Shown: positions 38,344 through 49,477, numbered from the stretch's first letter. The stretch: 64,000 nucleotides of DNA from Aculops lycopersici (GCA_015350385.1 WNKI01000001.1:2713603-2777602); one strand, 5' to 3'. Program-made: numbers and translations. The notes: generated by a model not told the origin, from the sequence alone.

Positions 38344-38646
38344 ATGTGTCTAGATAAAAGCCTAGCCAGGATTAGATGGTATTTATCTTTTATCTCTAGG
38401 ATACAAGATTACATACACGAAGGTTGGCACAAAGGATTTTTACCTAAAAGTTCGCCGACGTCAATTGTTGGGATTTCAAATTTGGGCGCCACTTTCGGGG
38501 CCCCCCAGTGCGAGCATCAGCGCAGTTGGATTGGCTTGAATCTGTCAGCTAACCCATATAGACAATTGACGCAAGAGTTGCAATGTCAAATATTCGATCT
38601 TTCACCAGCGAACAAAAATTGGGTACATTTTCGTTATCTGTGTTAA
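38344..38646 (+). other. Candidate 100-aa ORF nested in the hth intron
   Basis: An ATG-initiated 100-codon ORF with balanced, non-repetitive amino-acid composition (for example RIRWYLSFISRIQDYIHEGW near the N-terminus) and mixed codon use. It has no signal peptide or known motif. Part of it overlaps the GGGGCCCCCC motif at 38497. It is a chance ORF, or a small nested gene on the same strand as hth. Confidence 0.2.
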
Positions 38647-39934
38647 CACAATGGGTTTTTGTTACCCATGTAACCTCTTTGCATTTTTAGTGATATCCAT
38701 TCTCACCTTGAGAGAATGAGCATTGAGATAAGACTAGAATAATGCGAGAAAGAAAGATTATTTGTTTCATATATATATATTGACGGAAGTACCAAATTTT
38801 GACTAGCTAAATGTCCGTTGTATTGTTATTATTGCTTGCATGCGTCGCTTGATCCCTCTTAATACGCCACTAAACTAATTTTGGATTATGCCACTCAAAT
38901 GGTATTAATATGAAGAGAGTGAGAGCTCCAAGTTGCGTCGCATTATATTGTTTGAGCAAAAGATCGTGCAAAGTCGCCATCGTTGCATGGCGGGATCACC
39001 ATACCGAATAACATTAGCCAACAAACCACTAGGTTCGCTCACGATATTGGAAGGTACATTGAGGCCTCGAGACCCGACAGAGAGTCAAACGAAACTCATT
39101 CAAGCTCATGGAAGCACGTGAATGCAAACAACAGATTTTGACCGATTTGTGGAAAGAGGAACGAGAAGGTTAGGCGCAGTATGAAAGCGCCAACGATGGC
39201 TTGCTTTAGCTTAGCCTAGTCTAACCTGGTTGCCACAAGTTGAGCTGCACAAATGGAACAAACGGAATGGATCTAATACGACAGCAACACCACCGCTACG
39301 ACTACTTCTGGTACCACTGCCAACAGTAACGCCGACCACTGACGCCACCAATCGCTGATCGAATTGACGGCAACGACGTATGATGACGACCACGACGATG
39401 GCAGCGACTACTCACTGAAGAGAGTGAAATGGCTCCGCCCCAAATGGCAGAGGAGAAGTTGGTTGGTTGGTGGTTGTTTTGTTGAAAGCGTTAGAACGAG
39501 AGCAAAACGTTTTACCCTCACCCTCACTATCGACCATCGGAGTTGCCGATTCGTCTGTTTGTATCGTTCATACATCTAGCAGAACAGCGGCAACGTCGAC
39601 AACGACCATTCCATAGAGAGCGAGTTCATCATTTGCCTAGAAGAGGGAGCGAGACAGAGGAAGAGTAGAAATGAACTTTGCTCGTTCCTCTCGCAACCAA
39701 CAAGAGGGTCGTCGTTGGCCTTTTTTGGGTAGCATTGGGGCCAGCATTACATTTAGTTATACCAGCTGACTGGCGCAAAGCCTTGTTGTCGGCCGGGTTT
39801 AGCTGTTAGTTCTGTTTACGTACTTTTACCTACTGAGACTGGTATTCCCACTACAAACATGAACTGGTGCCACAGCCGATGCCACCGCTAAGCGTTTTGC
39901 ACAATATTAGTAATACCAAGCAGCAACTGAACTT

Positions 39935-40153
39935 ATGGAAACTAGAACATTGCAAAATGAAACAAAACCAAACAAAAGTGAGCCGAGCAGCTCACTCGAT
40001 TTAAACTTGGGCAACGCAAACATACTCAAGCCATCATATAGTCCATCGACACAAACATACACACAATCTCCTCTGGTCGCAGTGGCCAACAGCAACAACA
40101 TTGCTCAACTTGGATCGGCTCAATCCAACTCCATCGCCCATCTGCCACCCTGA
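39935..40153 (+). other. Candidate 72-aa Ser/Asn/Gln/Pro-rich ORF
   Basis: The ORF begins METRTLQNETKPNKSEPSSS and continues with a polar sequence typical of disordered linkers in transcription factors, ending in HLPP-stop. It stays open upstream for about 9 more codons. None of the nearby AG acceptors matches the phase needed to join the upstream hth exon, so it is not an obvious alternative hth 3' exon. Confidence 0.2.
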
Positions 40154-42473
40154 CTGAAGTTGCAGAGCTAGGAGGCTTTTCCATAAACTCGGCAACAGAC
40201 TGCAAGCCGAGCCGATGCATGCAAACTCCCCAACGGGCCATACGTAACACTTTCTACTAATACTGCAAGTTGGCTAGTCTTCAGATGGCTTGCGGCGTTA
40301 GAGCCGCCACCACTAGCATTGGAACTAACAGTACCAGAGGCTAGCTATAGCCAATCGGTCCACTTCAACGCTTTAGTGGCGCGCCAATTTCTAGTTCAGG
40401 AACTTTCATTCAAACTGTCTGAGGGAATTGACGCGCAAGTTTGTAACTACACTAAACTGCACACTAGCCAGTGTGAGCAATTGTAAGGCGACAAACTCTA
40501 TTTAGTTGCCAGTGGAGGTAACAATGATGGAGAAGTGGCGGCGGTTGGTGGCTCGATGTCAGTCAGATATCAGCACAATATGTTGCCGCGTCGATTTGCT
40601 ATAGTAGTAGGCGTTGTGGTGTCTGTCGTCGTTGTAACTCCTGTGAGTTTGTTGCTGGCCACCGGAAAATATCCTGGCCAAGTATCATCTTAGTCACCGT
40701 CGTATTCGTAGTCCTAGTCGACGACGTGGTCGTTTGCGACGCGACTTGAGGCGACAGTTGTACGCAGTATGCAAGCGACAGCCTGGAGGCCCGAGGGCAA
40801 AAGGCTATAGGCATCACCCGACTGAATCTAAATCTGTGGGATCCTACCCTTCAATGGGGTGCAAAACGACAAAACTGCAAGCTAGATCTAGATGCGACTC
40901 AAGCAAGCAACAGCACGATGACAACCAGAGGCTAAAAGTGGAAGACGAACCACACGCTAGGCGTCAGGCGAACACAACACATTAGTTGCGCAAGAGCGAG
41001 AGAGCAATTTCAAGAAAACTTTTTCTTTCTCGCTCCGGCTTCTATTGTGCTCCTTCCGGTTTCAACAACTGAAAATAGAGTCGAGCGGATGAGCCAATAG
41101 CAAAATGGCAGCGCGCGTCATACTTTCATCTGGCACTCTCATTCCGTTTCAGCAATCACGGCGTAGTTTCGTTCGGTGCAACTTGCAACTGGCGACTAGA
41201 GAAGTTGACGAGATTGAGTGGGAGAGATACCAGATCCCGAGTAGTGGGATTTCACCTCGCAAAAGTAGAAACTCATTCTCTACGGATGATGTCGTGGTAT
41301 TTGTGTGCCATGCCTATAGGTGATGGATGGCCACACGGGACTGACAATCGTAGCTCGAGAATCTATCTTTAAAAGCTCACATTCTCTAGTCGTTGTTGTT
41401 GTTGTTGTTATTGTAACTGGCTTGCGGTCTTCTAATTGGTTGTCCGGTTGTTCAAAAAGGAAATCCATTTGGAGGTTGGCGTAAAGGTTAGTCGCGCTGA
41501 CCGGACTCGAGTGAACGGCCTGCCGAGCGGAAGTTGGTGTATCTCTTGCAACAAAGGCAAGAAACAGCCGGTGCCATCTTATAGGCGTCTTCTAGCATCC
41601 AACAACTAACAGCATCGATGCCAGCGTTGAAGGTGGCGGTGGTTGGTGATGACCGCTCGCGAGCAAGTCGGCGACCTCGAGGCGCCACTTAGCGCGCGAC
41701 TAGCGACTAAAGTCTCGTGGCCATGATAAGCTAGCGAGGCACCCACACACACACATAGGACTCACATCAGTTGGTCTCGTGAGCCAACGAGAGTGGCGGT
41801 GTAGTCACTAAGTTAGCGCCGCCGTCGACTGACAGGTGAGCTAACGCCGTCTAGTGGAACTAGAGTTAGGTTTATCGGCGCGAAGGCAACCGTTGGGTGG
41901 CTGCCTTTGGTGATCATGATGTTGATGTTGTCGCGCTCTTGTTACCCCAACAACCAGCGCCGTGGCCAACTCTGTCAGAGAGTTGAGGTGCCGAGCAAGC
42001 GAGGATGAGAAAGAGAAGCCAACCGGAAGCCACTTAATGATGAGGCTCGCGCGATGCTCATTAGTCGTCGCGTCGTCGGGTTGAGTTGAGTTGCTTCAGT
42101 CTTGGCTGCTGCTGGCTGAGCTCTGGTCAGTTTGTTATTGTCGTCTGCGTTGTTTCCAATTGTGTCGCCACGTACACCATCGAGATGCTATCGAGCCATC
42201 GCCACCAGCCAGCCAGTCATCAGCTGGCCGGAGAGCCAGTAAGCTGGTGGGCTGGTCAACTGGCCAGTCGACAATTCAATGAGTTTGCAACTCTCTCGAA
42301 GGTGGCGACGACGTCAGTTTGGTGAGTCTTGGAGTGAGGAAAAATAATGGCCATTTAGTTTGTTGTTAGCCATTGAGCAGGTCCAATGGCAACTTTGCTC
42401 GCAACTTTCTTTTCCTCTCTCGCGCTCACCCGCCAAACCCCCGGACGTTTGAGCTGGTGACGCAACCCACTGG

Positions 42474-42515
42474 TTAGTAGTAGTAGTAGTGGTGGTAGTG
42501 GTAGTGGTAGTGGTG
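42474..42515. repeat. (AGT)n/(GGT)n compound repeat
   Basis: Tandem AGT and GGT triplets, similar in make-up to the array at 1955-2018. Confidence 0.8.
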
Positions 42516-44889
42516 GCCGCAAAGGCATTGGCACTAGGCGGACCACAGCTTCTGCCTGCCCCAAGTCACATGAGACCAGGTCCAACCTTTTTGTGCGTCG
42601 TCGTGGGCGAAAAGCTTCGAGAAGCCCCAGGAGTTTGGTGGTGTTGGTGGAGGTGGAGGTGTTGTTCAACTTGCAAAAGTGAGGGGAATCATCGTGCGCT
42701 TAAGTTGCGCCCCGGGTTTGTGTTGTTCTTCGTCTTTGCCTCCTCCTCTTCCTCAAACTGACCAACCGACGAGCAGTTTATCCTCCGCAAAAGCGAAAAC
42801 CTTGCGTCCCGCAAGCTACAAGATAAATGACCGCCCGAATCGCATCAGGCGTCCACTTGCCTCCTGGTCGCAAGCCACTAGCTACTAGTGACCAGCGACT
42901 AGCGACGACGAGTACCTAGCGCCAACGCTGTCGCTGGTGGTGGGCTCACTGCACGTGGCCTAGCAACACGACGCAGCGAGCACTAAGGCTCTTGAGTTAT
43001 CTGCTCGATGGGATTCCAAACTCTCAAGTTGCGGCCACCAGTTAAGAGCAAGAGACTTGCTTGAGACGATAAGTTCCAAGTCACTTAACTGACTCATTTG
43101 ATGAGGCAGTTGGAAAAGTTGCTGGCGCAACTAAGGCTCAAGTGAAATAAAAGAGAGACCAGATTCTCCTTGTCCGCAACTTTTTTCGCCTCTCTCTCTC
43201 TCTCCACGATGCGCCCGAGTTTGCGATTGCGATTGATGTGGCCGTCGGATTTGCTCTCCTTTGCGTCGCTGCTGCCACTTTGACCACCAGCTCGAACGCC
43301 AGCGTAATGTGATACACTGGCATCGAGTATCAACTTTCCCTCTGGACAGCGCCACACTTGGAATGTGTCAATGTTTGCGCTTCAAGCCGAATTGCTATAT
43401 TTAGTGCGCTGGCGAGTGAGCAAAGTCAATAGGATTGAGGCGCGGCGCACGACGGTTCGCGCGCCTCGAGCGGCTGTGTGATGGTGGTAGTCGCATGCAC
43501 ACCTCAACGTCGTTGCGTCAGTCAACATTAACCTGAGCAAACATTGAGCCCAAGATTCTCTACCAGAAAGTCCATTTGCATTTTGGATCCAGCATATAGA
43601 TTTGGAGATCTAAAAATTGCAATATCCTCTGCAGTTCCACTCTCGCTGAGTTGAAATCATCACTATGAAACAATAGTGGTGACTACTCTCATCGCACTAC
43701 TCAATTGGCCTCAACTCTGCTGCAGACGCTTGCAGCTTACAATCTAGCAATGCATTGTTAGAGTTGGAGAAACCGGAAGACCAGGAGGCGGAAAAGAGCA
43801 AAAAAGGGAGCCAGTTCATCTGGGGGATTAGTGAAGTGACGCGCAAGTGTATTGATTTCTGGTCAGCGCTAATCGGATTTCGGATCCTTGTGGCAGCCGC
43901 CGCCTCCTTCAACAACCCCCAACCACCAGAACCACTTGTGCCACACTTCCACTCCCGAGATCATCATTGATCACAAACGTGCACTTGTATTGTAGCCTCC
44001 ACGCGACGATGTGCGAGTTAATTTGACTGGCCCACTTCCAAGTTCGAACTTGTCGACACCCACAAGCGTGCCCATGGAGTGAGTGCCACTTTTGCTGGCC
44101 TTGCACTTATCTTGCGCAACCAACAAGAGGAGGTAAAAAGAATGACGACACCATATGGCGCCAACAGTGGGATCAAGTGGATGTTGTCGCCGGCCAAAGC
44201 GTTTGCACGTCTGTTACATAACATCACCAGCACCTAGCGGTTTATTGCTTCTGATTCGTGGGGTCAATCGTAGGCGCAATAGAGGGCTGGTCGTAGTTAT
44301 ATTCAATCAGTGCTAGTCAAACTCTTGGTCAAGCAATAATCTCAGCCAGTCAATGTAAACTGACCCCCCGACTGGTGGGTGGCCAATTCACGAGGGTGGA
44401 GTAGAAAAACGCGCGTTTGTTTGTCAGGCTGAGTTATTATATCGGCTAGCAAACCATCGAATGGTTGACTGGCCATTTGGTTGATGTGACAACAGCTTGC
44501 GCAATGGCCTCGGTCGCTTCATTATTACTGTTGCCGTTGCTGTTGTGCTGCAAGAAAGAAAAGTTTGATTCGCAACTTCGTCCTGCTTAGCTCGCACTCT
44601 TGCAAGATGATTGCCCAAAGCAATATTCTTGAGGATGTCTCGTTGCGTAACAATGATCGCTAAGCGTTATGGCTGATCGCTCGGCTAAACCTGAGCGAAG
44701 TCCCAGCGACAACTACCTGTTTTCTACCTGTTGTCCAATCAGCCGTGACTGTCCACTTTTCTCATCTCTCTCTCTCCCCCCACTCCATCTTTCTATCGTT
44801 ATTTTCTTAAATTTCAACCTCCATCTCACTCACAACAACAAACAAACCAACTAACCAAACACTAAATCCTAAATCCAAACAAACAACAG

Positions 44890-45205
44890 GTTCATCAACG
44901 CGCGACGAAGAATCGTTCAGCCAATGATTGATCAAACCAATAGAAACACCGGCATGCCCTCTGGCACCGTCTACAGTCCCGACGCCTCCATTGGCGGCTA
45001 CGGGCAACCCTTCGGCGGTTCCATTGGAGGCGTGGACGCCAACGTAATGGCCAACCACGCGGCCATGACCAATGCCATGAGCGCCTACTCGGCCCAGCAT
45101 CTAAGTCAGTACGGACCCGGCCGACAGATGCTTGGCCTGACCACGCCCCCCACCGGTCCCCACATGATGGGCCAAATCCCGCCGCACGAGTACTACCACC
45201 ACTGA
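44890..45205 (+). CDS. hth: Homothorax/Meis TALE homeobox protein, terminal coding exon
   Basis: The first base completes Trp48, and the exon continues [19 protein letters not shown], the end of homeodomain helix 3 with Ile50 as expected for TALE proteins. A C-terminal domain of about 85 residues follows, rich in Gly, Met, Ala and His ([16 protein letters not shown] is akin to the Meis YSPEGQPMGGY-type tail). It ends in PPHEYYHH and TGA at 45203-45205. The splice from 12422 to 44890 restores an uninterrupted homeodomain, which proves the 32,467-bp intron. The long polyadenine/cytosine stretch just before the acceptor is unusual, because the pyrimidine tract lies 70-130 nt upstream. Certainty is very high for the homeodomain part and high for the tail, which stays in frame to a stop. 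Confidence 0.93.
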
Positions 45206-45243
45206 CCCCAACTTTTGCATGATGGGAGTCTCTCATCGATTAG

Positions 45244-45290
45244 TTGATTGATTGGTTGATTGATTGAATAATGATCAATTAGTTAATTAA
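45244..45290 (+). repeat. (GATT)n repeat with TGATTGAT motifs in the hth 3' UTR
   Basis: Tandem TTGATTGATTGG and TTGATTGATTGA units followed by TGATCAATTAGTTAATTAA. TGATTGAT is the classical Exd/Pbx-Hox half-site arrangement, so the patch could be a target of the gene's own partner proteins. It may also be only a microsatellite. Confidence 0.6.
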
Positions 45291-46618
45291 GGAAATGAAA
45301 CAAATTAAAGTGATGAGAATAACTCAACATTCTCCTCCCGGAATCTCTCTCCCTCTCTAAATATATAAGGATCATCAAAAGTATCAGGTGGTTTGCTGGC
45401 CTCAAAGAGTTGGTTTTGTTTGTGATGCCAATGGTCTATTGGTGAACAGGTCATCGGGTTAGGACTTTGAAAGCGGGAGCGCACCGCACTCAACAGACAC
45501 CTGTACGTCTCGCTTGCTCACCAATTTACAAGCTAATTCACAACTCGCTCACACAGGAGTAAGAAAAAAGGCAAACTATTTCCAGGAAAGATGAAGCCTA
45601 ATTTCACACCTAATTACACAAACACTTAATTACACAACACAACACAATCTACACAAACTCAACTACACACATACACGTAACACGAATTTAGCTAACCAAA
45701 GGGCTAAATAGATGGAGGAAACCTGAATCTCTTTTTGCTCCGCCAGCCAAGTGGCCGCATCGATTGCATGATAAGTCGTGGTTAAAGTTACTCGTCCGAT
45801 CCAAACAAACCTCACAGGTGGTCGCGCGCAGAGTTAGCAAACCCGATAAAGTCAATTGGGTCGCTTGCGGGCTAGAGCAACCTACACAAACACAAACACT
45901 TACAACAGACACTTAACACATCACAACATAGAAACACGAACACAATGCAACAAGTGGCCCCCAATCGAACTCGGAACAAAAGAAACTCCTCCTCTCGCTC
46001 TCATTCACTGTTTCTTTGGTCTAAACCAATCATAATTACTCCTCTCTCGAGAAGTGGAAACAAATACACAACCTCAATTACCTCTGACTTCGTCCACTAG
46101 ACAGGAACCGCACCTTATAGGGGAGAACATAAACTAAGGATATCCACATTCACTCACTTATAACTAGACTCGCTTGTTGTGAGGCGCTCAAGTTACCTGA
46201 AAGAGAAGATTGATTTTATTAGCATGATTATTATAGCTAACACCACCACCACCACAAAAACCACCTCCACCACCACCATTACTACTATAAACATTGACGC
46301 TTACTGCAATCCTTCGGCGCCAGGCGAGAATCTAAGCAAATTCTTCCTCTATTCAAGAAGGGAGAAGAATGCTTAGTGGGTTCCCACCTAAGACGCTTGA
46401 GCTACGTGTTGCTATGTTTCTGGTGGCCGCTTTAAATCTGCCATGGTGATGGTGGCAACTTAATGTCGGTTTACCTGAGGCAAAATTAACACGCATCAAG
46501 ATCAAATGACACTTAGAACATATAAAGACACCTGCGCACATTCACTCCACTTAACTTGATACTGGCCGTCAGTGTTATTGTTGCAGTTGCGACCATTACT
46601 CCTGTCACCAGAACCAGT

Positions 46619-46680
46619 ATCATTATTATTATTACTATTATTATAATTATTACTATTATTATTACTACCATGATTATTAT
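46619..46680. repeat. (ATT)n/(ATA)n imperfect microsatellite
   Basis: Sixty bases of ATT, ACT and ATA triplets. The Asn/Ser-run ORF on the - strand is an artefact of this repeat. Confidence 0.8.
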
Positions 46681-47118
46681 CACCACTACTCATTACCATT
46701 CATGTAAATAGACTACACACTTACACATAGAGAGACAACACATGAAACAACCAACTCAAGTACAAAACTAAAAGCTGCAGAAACTTTTTAAAGTTTAGTG
46801 GGCGAAGGAGAAACAGGAAACAGGAAATAGGAGACTTATTGAAATTCATATGGGGAAGGAGTAATTTGGAAGACCTGAGAAACTAGACAAGAGGAGAGGA
46901 ATGGAACGAGTCATAGAGTTTTGGGGGGCGGAACTTGTAAATAATAACAAGACCCATGGAGTCAAATCGGAAACAAAGACGAACGAATTTACGTAAAAGC
47001 ACGAGTAAATAAATCGAAAAGCATTTATAGAAACGGAGAGAAAAGTCGTCGAGGGTTGCGACGAGGAGGAAATTTTATTGACGGAAGACTAAGATTTTCA
47101 AATTATAATAACAATAAT

Positions 47119-47124
47119 AATAAA
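47119..47124 (+). terminator. Probable hth poly(A) signal
   Basis: A canonical AATAAA at the end of an AATAAT run, 1.9 kb after the hth stop, followed by T-rich sequence (TTTATATTTTTTG near 47176). A second AATAAA lies at 47008-47013. Confidence 0.45.
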
Positions 47125-47140
47125 GCCTGAGTTATTATCG

Positions 47141-48616
47141 TTCAATTAAAAACAATTGACTACCTTTCATACCTTTATATTTTTTGATTGTTAACTTTCC
47201 TTTCTCGTTTATTTGCTAACTACTAGACTGAGTTCATTCTTTTCAAGCAAAGGCGGCTACTTTTTAATATTGATCTTGTCATCTGATTTATTGCCAGGGT
47301 AGTTTGTGAAATCAAATAAATTTATCTTGTTTCTGAGATTTGATTCTCATCTTTGATGGCAGACTCAATGATATCAAGACATTCAGTATCATAATAGAAT
47401 TTCTCCTCTTCATTTATCGGAGTTGACCTGTCTATTGAGGCAACGTGACGCAACATCACGACAACCATTGACTGCTCATGTTAACTGCTCATTGATTCAC
47501 GGACTTCAATCTCGCTTTTGGGGTAGTGGATAGTTTTCTTTTTGATGTCCTATTCTACGGACTAGTGAGAGCAAATAGCGAACAACAAGTGCTTTACAGC
47601 AAGCTAGTGGAGGGTATTGAATGTCAATGCCTTAATCGTCGTCGTTCTCGTCGTTGGTTGTCAAATAACAATCACTCCAGACGCCAGCGGCGACCAAAGA
47701 GATGAGTCAATGACTCGAATGGCTTGTGTAACTATTTGACGAATAGTTGAACAGTTTAGAGCGTGAATAGAATGAGCTACCTGTCAAAAGATTCGATGAT
47801 CACGATGCCGATTGACTGCTCATAAAAGGCACCGGCGCGCTTAAGCTTTTGTTGTGGCACACGACAAACAGTCAATAGATGAAACTCAAGACTATTTCAA
47901 CTTCATCTTTACATTGTATCATCAAATATATATGTATCTTATTGACTTTTGTATGGATGGACAATTCGATGGCAAATTTAAGCTTATAAACTCCTCAAAC
48001 GGCATACAATTTGAACTTGAATTTGCGTCACCTCTCTAGCATCCGAGTCGCCACCTGGTGACTAACTGCTGAACTAGCGTCACCCGGATACACCAGACAA
48101 TTTTCACGCCCCAGGTGCGAAACTGGTTGTCCAGATTTATCTGGTTCTCCGATACCTTGATCACTGATCTTTCATCGAAATATATAGTAGATTAACGGAA
48201 CCTAACGTCCAAACCCCCTCTAAGAGCTATAACTTGAGACAACTTAATGCCCCGCTACGAGTTGCTAGTCGATTGCGTCTGATAAGATCGATCGATCGAT
48301 CGAGCTTCTAGATAATAATCATTGAGTGATTTTCGGATGATGAGCTGAGATTGCAATGTGTGACAAAAACAATACTAATCTCGTTGGTTCGGCAGTGGTT
48401 CAAGGAGTATAGAATTGAGAGCACGTTAATCTTACACCAGCAAGAAAAGGAAAATATTAACATTTGTTGCAGGTTGCAACTTGAAACAAAAAGTTGAGCT
48501 TCTATCCAAGTAACTGGAACATTATGTTTATCAACAAATTATTACAATATCTAACTAGATAACCATAGAATTCAGGCCAAAACTCTGTTCCACCAACTAT
48601 CTAAATATTAGCTCAA
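47141..48616 (+). other. Intergenic region and probable Rab21 promoter/5' UTR
   Basis: No gene is recognised. A 61-codon open stretch at 47854-48039 lacks an ATG start. A (GATC)n block lies at 48286-48303. A good 3' splice-like sequence, ACATTTGTTGCAG with AG at 48471-48472, could define a spliced 5' UTR for Rab21. No clear TATA box precedes the ATG. Confidence 0.45.
48286..48303. repeat. (GATC)n tandem repeat
   Basis: Four and a half GATC units, which are self-complementary over their full length. Confidence 0.85.
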
Positions 48617-49477
48617 ATGTCATCCTACAACTTCAAGGTTGTCCTCTTGGGTCAGGGTTGTGTTGGCAAGACCTCGTTGGTTCTGAGGTATGTTTCCAAT
48701 GTTTACAATGACTCACATCAATCCACACTCCAGGCGAGCTTCTTGAAGAAGCAATTATATTTGAAGCAGGATTTAATCAAACTGAACATTTGGGATACTG
48801 CCGGGCAGGAGAAATTTCACGCCTTGGGGCCGATATATTATCGCGAGGCTCAAGGCGCCATTTTGGTTTACGATGTTACCAATCCAGATTCCCTTAAGAG
48901 GGTACGCGATTGGGTTAAGGAGTTGAACAAAATGTTGGGCAATTCCAATGTTAGACTTGCAATTATTGGAAACAAAATAGATCTTCTCACCTCACCGACA
49001 CATTTGCATAGCACTGATACAAATATTACAACTCCCTCTATGACACAAACTACACCAATTACATCAACATTAGCACCACCAATGACGACAACAACAATCC
49101 AACAGCAACAAAAACTATCGCCCTCCAGTATAATTCAAAACAATCCACTTGTTCAGGAGGCAATTCAATTTACGGAGGAGCTGTTGAATGCAAAGCATTA
49201 CCTGACATCGGCAAAACTCAACCAGGGAATTGGCGAGTTGTTTGTGAGTTTATCCAAGAGTATGTTGGAGCAACATAAGCGTCATATGGCCGCAAAGGGT
49301 GGCAATGCAAACAATCGGTTGAGTTACAACACGCGCATTGGAAGGACTCTATCGTATACAGGCAACAATGATGCCATCGGTGGCGCTAACTTGAATCCCT
49401 CAACAAGTCGCATTGGACTCGATAGACTTGGCCGAGATGGGAATGGTGAGGAGAGGAATGCGTGTAAATTTTGCTAA
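48617..49477 (+). CDS. Rab21: Rab21-like small GTPase with an internal insertion
   Basis: A single-exon, 286-residue Ras-superfamily GTPase acting in early-endosome and integrin traffic. All nucleotide-binding motifs are present: P-loop GQGCVGKTS (12-20), switch I Thr37 in STLQASF, DTAGQ (60-64), NKID (119-122) and TSAK (197-200). GQGCVGKTSLVLRY, TLQASFLKK and FHALGPIYYREAQGAILVYD are diagnostic of Rab21. Gln64, the catalytic residue, is intact. Usual Rab21 proteins are about 225 residues. The excess is a Thr/Pro/Gln-rich insertion of about 50 residues (about 125-177) between the G4 and G5 motifs, plus a long Asn/Gly-rich tail. The C-terminus is CKFC rather than the typical CC or CXC prenylation motif. 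The start ATG is the first in frame and directly precedes the conserved YNFKVVLLG strand. Confidence 0.93.
   Translation: MSSYNFKVVLLGQGCVGKTSLVLRYVSNVYNDSHQSTLQASFLKKQLYLKQDLIKLNIWDTAGQEKFHALGPIYYREAQGAILVYDVTNPDSLKRVRDWVKELNKMLGNSNVRLAIIGNKIDLLTSPTHLHSTDTNITTPSMTQTTPITSTLAPPMTTTTIQQQQKLSPSSIIQNNPLVQEAIQFTEELLNAKHYLTSAKLNQGIGELFVSLSKSMLEQHKRHMAAKGGNANNRLSYNTRIGRTLSYTGNNDAIGGANLNPSTSRIGLDRLGRDGNGEERNACKFC

Larger units (their letters stand above)
33501..44889 (+). other. hth intron, 3' third
   Basis: The repeat-rich style returns. CAGGTAG or its complement lies at 34774, 35326, 44713 and 44724, and self-complementary GGGGCCCC cores at 34791 and 38497. A few ATG-initiated ORFs (35533-35784, 38344-38646, 39935-40153) look less random than the rest and are listed separately. 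The intron ends in a long pyrimidine stretch (about 44760-44815), a CTAAC branch-like motif at 44851 and a purine-rich acceptor AACAACAG (AG at 44888-44889). Confidence 0.7.
45206..47140 (+). other. hth: Probable hth 3' UTR
   Basis: Noncoding sequence follows the stop codon. It opens with a GATT-repeat patch (45244-45290), contains an ATT/ATA microsatellite at 46619-46680, and becomes A-rich before AATAAA hexamers at 47008-47013 and 47119-47124. The length of about 1.9 kb is plausible for a developmental transcription factor. No intron or other gene is evident here. Confidence 0.5.

Noticed and set aside
47854..48039. 61-codon open stretch before Rab21
   Set aside because: It has no ATG at its start and its AT-rich composition can produce it by chance.
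48286..48303. GATC array considered as a regulatory or methylation-related site
   Set aside because: A simple tandem repeat is a sufficient explanation in an animal genome.
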